Of a stretch of 13,085 bases of DNA, positions 7,272 through 11,572 are shown in pieces. A program made the position numbers and the translations under genes. How positions within the stretch are numbered: position 1 is the first letter of the stretch; every line of letters starts with the position of its first letter. The stretch covers positions 1-13,085 of the forward strand of contig JANXXY010000433.1 of assembly GCA_025350365.1 (NCBI GenBank), written 5' to 3'. This DNA comes from Bacteroidales bacterium. Its GTDB lineage: Bacteria; Bacteroidota; Bacteroidia; Bacteroidales; JAAUTT01. Under the pieces are notes generated by a model. That model made no database searches and had not been told where the DNA came from. It was given only the letters and a program-made list of their open reading frames with translations.

Positions 7272-7358
7272 AGCTTTTATATCAATTCGGGTTGCAATTT
7301 ACATAACAAAGCAGGATAATGCGAATAGTTTATTTTTCAACAATTAACAAATAAAATT

Positions 7359-7421
7359 ATGAGTAGAACTGTATTTACCAACGCACATAAAAACTGGCAT
7401 AGGTTGCAAATCAACTCCTGA
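7359..7421 (+). other. Tiny ORF (20 codons) after an A/T-rich start context
   Basis: The ATG at 7359 opens MSRTVFTNAHKNWHRLQINS and then stops. The A/T-rich stretch before it looks like a Bacteroidota gene leader, yet no promoter box matches exactly and nothing continues the frame. It could be the N-terminal remnant of a deleted gene, or chance. It lies in the 341-bp gap between pabB and the KTSC gene; the 5' half of that gap holds nothing else I can recognise. Confidence 0.2.
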
Positions 7422-7497
7422 ATTCGAATTTTGGTTCTTGAAATTCCCCATAAAGACTTAAAAAATATAACTCCTAATGGAAATTTAAACTTCCAAC

Positions 7498-7530
7498 TTT
7501 GTCATAATTAAACATAAATGGTTAGTTTTG
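7498..7530 (+). promoter_or_regulatory. Promoter of the J-domain/KTSC gene
   Basis: TTTG (7498-7501), a 21-bp spacer and TAGTTTTG (7523-7530) match the Bacteroidota promoter pattern on the plus strand. Transcription would begin near 7536, giving a leader of about 77 nt that contains two hairpins. Confidence 0.65.
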
Positions 7531-7548
7531 CGGCTGATTTAGAAAAAA

Positions 7549-7587
7549 CAGGGTAATAGTGCCCTGAATCACTGTTACGTTCAGTGA
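7549..7587 (+). promoter_or_regulatory. Two tandem hairpins in the KTSC-gene leader
   Basis: CAGGG (7549-7553) pairs with CCCTG (7562-7566), and TCACTG (7569-7574) pairs with CAGTGA (7582-7587). An alternative stem, CTGAA (7564-7568) with TTCAG (7580-7584), would break both, so the leader has two exclusive folds. The Shine-Dalgarno site follows 14 nt later. A regulatory role is only an inference. Confidence 0.45.
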
Positions 7588-7601
7588 ATAGTCATTTACA
7601 A

Positions 7602-7606
7602 GAGGT
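7602..7606 (+). promoter_or_regulatory. Shine-Dalgarno site of the KTSC gene
   Basis: GAGGT lies six bases before the ATG at 7613 and could pair with the 16S rRNA 3' end. Among the start codons visible here only this one and xerC have a convincing site. It fixes the start of this small gene. Confidence 0.6.
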
Positions 7607-7612
7607 ACATCC

Positions 7613-8059
7613 ATGAAGCGAATTAATGAATACAAGAAATTATTTAGTGTTGAAAATGAACCAGATCTTAAAAACCTAAAAACCACTTATCGTAATTTGG
7701 TAAAAGAATGGCATCCCGATAATTTTCAAGCAGGAGATGCACTTTGTTCTGAGGCTGAAGCAAAAAGTCGCCAGATTATTGATGCATATCATTTTCTGGT
7801 GAGTATTGCTCCCGAAACCATGGCCGCAAATATTGAAGAATACAGCCTTACCACTGAATCTGGCATAGCCGATTTCAGGCACAAAGGACTCTTACTCGAA
7901 ATATCATATTTAGACGGGACAACCTATGAATACTTTGGCGTCCCGAAAAGTGTATATATTAAAATGATCAATTCTGACAAACAACTCAGGTTTGCAAAAA
8001 GGAATATCCTGAATTCCTATTTGTACCGGAAATCAAAGAAAGCCCTTCAGGAAGCATAG
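7613..8059 (+). CDS. J-domain protein with C-terminal KTSC domain
   Basis: The 148-residue product has two parts. Residues of about 5-65 form a J domain: Y-R-N-L-V-K-E-W-H-P-D-N-F has the HPD tripeptide at 34-36 that stimulates DnaK ATPase, followed by a helix ending I-I-D-A-Y-H-F-L. Residues of about 88-145 match the KTSC domain: L-L-E-I-S-Y-L-D-G-T-T-Y-E-Y-F-G-V-P with the conserved Y-x-Y at 105-107, then S-V-Y and R-N-I-L-N-S-Y-L-Y. KTSC is also found at the C-terminus of some lysyl-tRNA synthetases and is suspected, not shown, to bind RNA. There is no Gly/Phe linker, zinc finger or membrane segment, so this is a small cytosolic class C J-protein. It could recruit DnaK to an RNA or ribosomal target, which is inference. 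It is a single-gene unit with promoter, leader hairpins and Shine-Dalgarno site. Confidence 0.8.
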   Translation: MKRINEYKKLFSVENEPDLKNLKTTYRNLVKEWHPDNFQAGDALCSEAEAKSRQIIDAYHFLVSIAPETMAANIEEYSLTTESGIADFRHKGLLLEISYLDGTTYEYFGVPKSVYIKMINSDKQLRFAKRNILNSYLYRKSKKALQEA

Positions 8060-8095
8060 TCTAGGCATCCGGTGAAAATTTAATTATAAATTCTA

Positions 8096-8228
8096 CTTTA
8101 ACAGATTAGGGTTAAAATAATTTTTTAGCTAGTCTACGCCAACCCAAAGGGAGTGAAAGTTGAAAAATTAACCTTCTCCCTTAAGGAATTAAGCGTAAAT
8201 ACAGGTTGATTTCTCTAATCTGTTAAAG
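8096..8228. other. 133-nt element able to fold into a compact four-way junction
   Basis: A perfect 14-bp inverted repeat (8096-8109 with 8215-8228) encloses three hairpins. They are GGGTT/AACCC (8109-8113 with 8141-8145), AAGGGAG/CTCCCTT (8147-8153 with 8176-8182) and GGAATTAA/TTGATTTC (8185-8192 with 8206-8213, two G-U pairs). Junction linkers are only 0-2 nt; base 8109 can join either the outer stem or the first arm. It fills most of the 215-bp convergent gap between the KTSC and DUF3795 genes. It could be a structured RNA, a bidirectional 3'-end structure or a small palindromic mobile element. No target-site duplication, CCA end or promoter is visible. Confidence 0.5.
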
Positions 8229-8233
8229 AGAGT

Positions 8234-8256
8234 TTAAAAACAAGAAAGTTTTTTAA
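8234..8256. terminator. A/T-rich hairpin in the convergent gap
   Basis: TTAAAAAC (8234-8241) pairs with GTTTTTTAA (8248-8256) with one bulged T and a 6-nt loop. A runs on one side and T runs on the other allow weak termination in both directions, which suits a gap between convergent genes. The stem has a single G-C pair. Confidence 0.3.
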
Positions 8257-8274
8257 GTGAACATTAAAAGGTCA

Positions 8275-8625
8275 CTATCGCCTCATCGACTGCATCTTAT
8301 GCTCCGTCATGTAATCAGCATATTTCTTATAATCCCCTTCTTTGATCATGGCAATGCAGGCGGCACGGTTGGATCTGAAAACAAACCCTAATACTTTTGA
8401 GATAAAATTGTTGTATTTTTTGCAATCCATCACATTCGAAAATTCCTTGCAATCGGCACAACTTTTATACCCATTTTCAATGCAACATGTCCGAATTTTG
8501 CACCAAGCAGCTTTTTCATTTTTCACACATCCGGGGCAACTGCCTTTTTGAAACTTTCCACAAGCAGCGCAATAGAGGCCGCAGTATGCCACCATGTTTT
8601 CGTCGTTAATTACTTCTTTATTCAT
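8275..8625 (-). CDS. Cysteine-rich DUF3795 protein
   Basis: From the ATG at 8625 the product has 116 residues. It opens with M-N-K-E-V-I-N and then Y-C-G-L-Y-C-A-A-C-G-K-F, the standard DUF3795 start. Twelve cysteines follow the family layout: C-x3-C-x2-C, then S-C-P-G-C, A-W-C, T-C-C, S-C-A-D-C and M-D-C, and one near the end (A-A-C). Paired cysteines like these suggest zinc or an iron-sulfur cluster, but no function is known for the family. The frame extends 17 codons upstream to 8676; that extension is Lys/Glu-rich and lacks family similarity, so I prefer the inner ATG. It is last in the WYL-regulator cassette, 104 nt after the VOC gene. The gap shows no promoter match, which favours co-transcription. 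Confidence 0.8.
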   Translation of the reverse strand: MNKEVINDENMVAYCGLYCAACGKFQKGSCPGCVKNEKAAWCKIRTCCIENGYKSCADCKEFSNVMDCKKYNNFISKVLGFVFRSNRAACIAMIKEGDYKKYADYMTEHKMQSMRR

Positions 8626-8729
8626 TATATTATCTTCTTCTAATTTATTTAAGGTCATTTTTTGGTATCTTTTCATTGAAAATACAGGCGTTCTTCTGCT
8701 TGCCTTAATATTTCAATCCATAAAGAGTT

Positions 8730-9155
8730 TTATTGAAGTTTTAAGTTGTTATTCTCATCGAACGGAAAGAAAGGGATGTAGACCACTTCCCAAAGAAAGC
8801 CATCGAGGTCGGCAAAGTAACCGCTATACCCGCCCCAGAAAACTTTCTGGCCCTGTTTTACAATACGGGCGCCAATGGATTCGGCATGTTTCAATACATG
8901 ATCCACATCTGCCTCGCTTTTAGTATTATAAGCAAGCGTAAAGCCAGAAAAACCATCTCCTTCGCTGGAAACCGTTGCATCGTCAGCCAATAAATCGCGA
9001 GGATACAACGCGAAAACAAGCCCGTTTAATTGAAAGAATGCGATGTTTCCCTGACTGGCTGCTGATTTTTTCCAGCCCAATCCATCTTCGAAGAAAGCAA
9101 TTGACTTTTTTAAGTCGTTTACTCCTAATGTTATAATGCTAATTCTTGGTTCCAT
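8730..9155 (-). CDS. VOC-family protein (glyoxalase/dioxygenase fold)
   Basis: The 141-residue product has the paired beta-alpha-beta-beta-beta layout of the vicinal oxygen chelate superfamily. I-S-I-I-T-L-G-V-N-D-L-K-K-S-I-A-F-F-E-D-G-L-G-W starts the first module; G-A-R-I-V-K-Q-G-Q-K-V-F-W-G-G-Y-S-G-Y-F-A-D-L-D-G-F-L-W-E-V ends the second. The last Glu is the usual metal ligand, but the first-strand His is replaced (I-T-L-G-V), so metal binding may be altered and a binding or resistance role is possible instead of catalysis. Members include glyoxalase I, extradiol dioxygenases and bleomycin or fosfomycin resistance proteins, and the substrate cannot be assigned. It starts 6 nt after the GyrI-like gene, so the two are surely one unit. 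Confidence 0.88.
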   Translation of the reverse strand: MEPRISIITLGVNDLKKSIAFFEDGLGWKKSAASQGNIAFFQLNGLVFALYPRDLLADDATVSSEGDGFSGFTLAYNTKSEADVDHVLKHAESIGARIVKQGQKVFWGGYSGYFADLDGFLWEVVYIPFFPFDENNNLKLQ

Positions 9156-9161
9156 TATCTT

Positions 9162-9614
9162 TTATTTTATTCCGACTTGGATTTCAGTTATGTTATTTTC
9201 AGGATTTTTAAAATTCATATTGATATAAATTTCCCGGTTAACTCCTGTCATAGAATGTCCGTTTTCAAAAAGATTTCCAATAAGAGTTTGATAAGTTTGA
9301 GGCATTTGCAACCATGAACCATAATGAGATTCGAAAGCACATTTGAATGATGACAATTTTTTCACTTCAAAAGGGCCAGAATAATTAACAGCATTAAATA
9401 CCGGAATGCAGATTTCGAGCATGAAACGGGTGTTTGGCTGCCCATCCGTTCCATGGTAAATCCAATAAACCGGCCCGGTTATTTCCATCTGATTATCAAT
9501 GGCACACCGATGCAATTCATTCGCTTTCACGCGAATATGTTTCATCATTTCAACCAACGTTGTTTCTTCGGAGAAACATAGCACATTCATAGATTTTATT
9601 TCTTTGATTTGCAT
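9162..9614 (-). CDS. GyrI-like small-molecule-binding protein
   Basis: The 150-residue product matches the stand-alone effector-binding domain of the GyrI/BmrR C-terminal type. It begins M-Q-I-K-E-I-K-S-M-N-V-L-C-F-S-E, with T-G-P-V-Y-W-I-Y-H-G in the middle and then F-M-L-E-I-C-I-P-V. Next come G-P-F-E-V-K-K-L-S-S-F-K-C-A-F-E-S-H-Y-G-S-W-L-Q-M-P-Q-T-Y and a final I-T-E-I-Q-V-G-I. There is no DNA-binding domain. This fold binds hydrophobic ligands in BmrR-type regulators, and the E. coli relative GyrI inhibits gyrase. The family also contains hydrolases of reactive compounds, so the role here is open: ligand sink, co-sensor or enzyme. It is the first gene downstream of the WYL regulator, across a 64-bp gap that holds a dyad and a possible -7 box, and is followed immediately by the VOC gene. 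Confidence 0.8.
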   Translation of the reverse strand: MQIKEIKSMNVLCFSEETTLVEMMKHIRVKANELHRCAIDNQMEITGPVYWIYHGTDGQPNTRFMLEICIPVFNAVNYSGPFEVKKLSSFKCAFESHYGSWLQMPQTYQTLIGNLFENGHSMTGVNREIYINMNFKNPENNITEIQVGIK

Positions 9615-9637
9615 AAATTAAACTATTTAAATTTAAG

Positions 9638-9645
9638 CAAATCTA
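9638..9645 (-). promoter_or_regulatory. Possible -7 element for the GyrI-like/VOC unit
   Basis: The minus strand reads TAGATTTG (9645-9638), an exact TAnnTTTG, 23 bp before the GyrI-like ATG. The nearest TTG upstream is 14 bp away, too close for a normal promoter. A regulated promoter with a poor -33 box is conceivable. Confidence 0.35.
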
Positions 9646-9655
9646 TATCGGGTTT

Positions 9656-9673
9656 GTGACAACCTTATGTCAC
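9656..9673. promoter_or_regulatory. Operator-like dyad GTGACA-N6-TGTCAC
   Basis: GTGACA (9656-9661) and TGTCAC (9668-9673) form an exact inverted repeat with a 6-bp spacer. It lies between the WYL regulator stop codon and the GyrI-like gene, just upstream of the possible -7 box and overlapping its expected -33 region. No T tract follows, so an operator fits better than a terminator. Binding by the WYL regulator is an inference. Confidence 0.4.
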
Positions 9674-9678
9674 TTGTT

Positions 9679-10626
9679 TTATAAAAAATGATTTTTTAGG
9701 GCAGAAATTTTTTCTCGCATAAGAATTCTCAATTCGTCGGGTGAAACAATTTCAAAGCCGTCGGCATACATTAAAAGCCAACGTGCCATATACTTCATAT
9801 CGTTGGTAATAAATGTCATATCTACAGTTGATCCATTTAATTCTTCATCGATAAAACCATAATAATATTTGATGGTTTGTATTTGCAAGGCTGCCGATTT
9901 ATCGAAACGCAGGCAAATTTCTTTAAATTCGGTGTTAGCTTGAGTAAGATTATAGAAATATTCCTTTACGGTAAGATTTTGCCGGCGCTTAAATGTTTGA
10001 TCCAATATTTTTAATTGTTTGATCCGGTCAACACGAAAATCGCGGTAGTCGTTTCTAAGCTGACAATATGCGATTAGATGCCATCCAAGGCTGTAAAAGC
10101 ACAATCCCATTGGCTCGAGAACACGGTTGCAGGTTTCTTCATCTTTTGAAATGCTCTGGTAATCAATAGTAATTAATCGTTTATGAACCATCGCAGATTG
10201 GATTTCTGAAATATAATTATTTGAGAAATCGCTTTTCAACGAATAAAAAACCTCGATATTTGATTGTAAATCTTCCAAATATTGTTTATCAACATCCGGC
10301 AGCACCGATTTTATCTTATACATGGCCGATTGAAAATGTTTATTAACCGATTGGTCGGTTAGTTTTTCAACCATTTTCCCGGCAGTAAGCAAAGCACTGG
10401 CTTCGTCCTTTGTAAACATTACCGGAGGCAGATGAAACCCATCCACAATAAAATAACCTTTGCCAGGTTCTGCACCCAAAGGTATACCGGCTTCTTCCAA
10501 TGCAAGAATATCCCGGTACACTGTTCGTTTACTTAGTTCGAACCTTTGTGCCAGTTCATCGGCAGTAACATACTTTTTGGTTTGCAGGTGAATGAGGATG
10601 GCCGATAAGCGGTCGATTCGGTTCAT
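9679..10626 (-). CDS. YafY-type transcription regulator with HTH and WYL domains
   Basis: From the ATG at 10626 the product has 315 residues. Residues of about 1-60 (M-N-R-I-D-R-L-S-A-I-L then S-K-R-T-V-Y-R-D-I-L-A-L-E-E-A-G-I-P) are the HTH_11/DeoR-type winged helix, ending in G-K-G-Y-F-I. The C-terminal half holds the WYL domain (I-T-I-D-Y-Q-S followed by R-V-L-E-P-M-G-L and W-H-L-I-A-Y-C), where the name-giving W-Y-L reads W-H-L. R-D-F-R-V-D-R-I follows, then a WCX-type tail. WYL domains bind nucleotides or other small ligands and control transcription. An upstream in-frame ATG at 10689 would add 21 residues, but that stretch overlaps the left arm of an intergenic hairpin and the family begins M-N-R-I-D-R-L. 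It likely controls the downstream GyrI-like, VOC and DUF3795 genes, perhaps also itself. Confidence 0.9.
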   Translation of the reverse strand: MNRIDRLSAILIHLQTKKYVTADELAQRFELSKRTVYRDILALEEAGIPLGAEPGKGYFIVDGFHLPPVMFTKDEASALLTAGKMVEKLTDQSVNKHFQSAMYKIKSVLPDVDKQYLEDLQSNIEVFYSLKSDFSNNYISEIQSAMVHKRLITIDYQSISKDEETCNRVLEPMGLCFYSLGWHLIAYCQLRNDYRDFRVDRIKQLKILDQTFKRRQNLTVKEYFYNLTQANTEFKEICLRFDKSAALQIQTIKYYYGFIDEELNGSTVDMTFITNDMKYMARWLLMYADGFEIVSPDELRILMREKISALKNHFL

Positions 10627-10670
10627 AGATAAAAGGACATAAGCAGAACTATCCGGTTTTAATAAAATGC

Positions 10671-10728
10671 GAAGACTCGAAGACACCAAGTTTTAATAAT
10701 AAGTTTCCCTTCGTGACTTTGTATCTTC
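10671..10728. repeat. Imperfect long hairpin built of GAAGACAC-like octamers
   Basis: Arms 10671-10690 and 10709-10728 pair at 15 of 20 positions plus one G-U, around an 18-nt A/T-rich loop. Each arm is made of 8-bp units close to GAAGACAC (left arm: GAAGACTC, GAAGACAC, CAAG). It lies between the CCC-motif gene and the WYL regulator. As I recall, hairpins of similar GAAGACACGAAG sequence occur between genes in many Bacteroidota. It may act as a transcript-end structure; the unpaired T tract is weak. Confidence 0.5.
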
Positions 10729-10748
10729 ATATTCCAATTTTTCTTTTG

Positions 10749-11123
10749 CTATTTCAAACTATCCCACGGAAATGAATGAAATATAGTACCAATAGCTGCT
10801 CCTATGATAGATAGGTAAATAATATATATTAATACATATAATCCGGAAATTGATGTTCCGATGATGGCACATACTTTACCTGCCTTCAAGTTCTTTAAAG
10901 AACCTTCGGTATATCCGGTTAGATTTTCTTTAAATAGTTTTTCGCCTTTACTTGATAAAACAATAGCAATTATACCTAATGTTAATCCTATCACTCCAAA
11001 ACACCAGCAACAGACAATAGATAATATACCCAGCACTAATACTGCTGTCGAATTTGGAAGAGTTTGTTGAACGTGAAATGTCAATTCAGTTGGAGGTGTT
11101 TGGTTTTCAGATGTTGGTTCCAT
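10749..11123 (-). CDS. CCC-motif small membrane protein
   Basis: The 124-residue product starts with a polar, Pro/Thr-rich tail (about 1-25). A first hydrophobic segment follows, A-V-L-V-L-G-I-L-S-I-V-C-C-W-C-F-G-V-I-G-L-T-L-G-I-I-A-I-V-L, which turns at the C-C-x-C cluster and probably forms a hairpin. A basic loop, L-K-N-L-K-A-G-K-V, leads to a second hydrophobic region I-S-G-L-Y-V-L-I-Y-I-I-Y-L-S-I-I-G. This is the DUF4190-like family annotated as CCC motif membrane protein in Bacteroidota; its function is unknown. It follows the DUF2752 gene by 13 nt and the two are evidently co-transcribed. Clustered cysteines on both partners hint at metal or redox chemistry in the membrane, an inference only. 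Confidence 0.75.
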   Translation of the reverse strand: MEPTSENQTPPTELTFHVQQTLPNSTAVLVLGILSIVCCWCFGVIGLTLGIIAIVLSSKGEKLFKENLTGYTEGSLKNLKAGKVCAIIGTSISGLYVLIYIIYLSIIGAAIGTIFHSFPWDSLK

Positions 11124-11136
11124 GAAAAATATTTTA

Positions 11137-11445
11137 TTAGATTAGTTTATAAATATAATTAAAAACAATGATGCATGTATTTAAAATAAAAAGGAATTTT
11201 AAATTTCTAGCTCCGTTTTCAAAAATAAATATCAGATGTAACACAAGATAGAACAACATAACAATTGTTGGAAGTAATGCAGGATAGACAATGAAACTAC
11301 CATGAATGTTACCCTTAATTAACTCAACAAATGACCGTTGCATACCACAACCCGGGCATTCAATTCCTAAATACTTTTTATAAAAGCAAGGAAGAGAATG
11401 TTTTTCGAGCCAATTTGCTATGGAAATAAAAATGGTGGTGATCAA
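11137..11445 (-). CDS. DUF2752 membrane protein
   Basis: The 102-residue product carries the DUF2752 signature G-I-E-C-P-G-C-G-M-Q-R-S-F-V-E-L-I-K-G (28-46), followed by two hydrophobic spans: F-I-V-Y-P-A-L-L-P-T-I-V-M-L-F-Y-L-V-L and L-F-I-L-N-T-C-I-I-V-F-N-Y. The C-P-G-C-G motif sits between an N-terminal amphipathic part and the membrane spans. The family function is unknown. No ATG lies before the signature; the frame opens at TTG (11445-11443), three codons after an in-frame stop, and that is the likely start. It is upstream of, and paired with, the CCC-motif gene. The promoter is not clear because the upstream gap is filled by GAAGTTA repeats. Confidence 0.75.
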   Translation of the reverse strand: MITTIFISIANWLEKHSLPCFYKKYLGIECPGCGMQRSFVELIKGNIHGSFIVYPALLPTIVMLFYLVLHLIFIFENGARNLKFLFILNTCIIVFNYIYKLI

Positions 11446-11457
11446 AGTTTGGAATTA

Positions 11458-11572
11458 GAAGTTAGGAGAAGTTAGAAGTTAGGAAGTTAATAGAATTAAG
11501 AAGTTAAGGGAATTGAGGTATGTAAGTTACATTCTTAACTTCCTCTAATTTCCTTTACCTTCCCTTAACTTC
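11458..11572. repeat. GAAGTTA repeat array with a 13-bp hairpin at the aconitase 3' end
   Basis: GAAGTTA occurs five times (11458, 11468, 11475, 11483, 11500) and its reverse TAACTTC twice (11536, 11566). An exact 13-bp inverted repeat, GAAGTTAAGGGAA (11500-11512) with TTCCCTTAACTTC (11560-11572), covers the aconitase stop codon. A central palindrome, ATGTAA-G-TTACAT, lies at 11520-11532. The inner TAACTTC copy can compete for the same partners. The structure may end or protect the aconitase transcript. Confidence 0.6.

Noticed and set aside
7272..7400. Promoter for pabB on the minus strand
   Set aside because: No TAnnTTTG match is present in the expected region.
8096..8228. tRNA or tRNA-like cloverleaf
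   Set aside because: Arm lengths (13-14, 5, 7, 8) and loop sizes (27, 22, 13) do not fit a tRNA, there is no T-loop sequence and no CCA end.
8096..8228. Small transposon-like (MITE) element with terminal inverted repeats
   Set aside because: Flanking bases show no target-site duplication and no second copy lies in the window; kept only as an alternative for the structured element.
8626..8676. Longer N-terminus for the DUF3795 protein starting at 8676
   Set aside because: The added 17 residues do not look like the family, which begins a few residues before Y-C-G-L-Y-C.
10627..10689. Longer N-terminus for the WYL regulator starting at 10689
   Set aside because: The extra 21 residues overlap the left arm of an intergenic hairpin and the HTH family starts at M-N-R-I-D-R-L.
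11458..11572. CRISPR-like array
   Set aside because: Units are 7 bp with irregular spacing of 7-17 bp and no unique spacers of 25-40 bp; no cas genes nearby.
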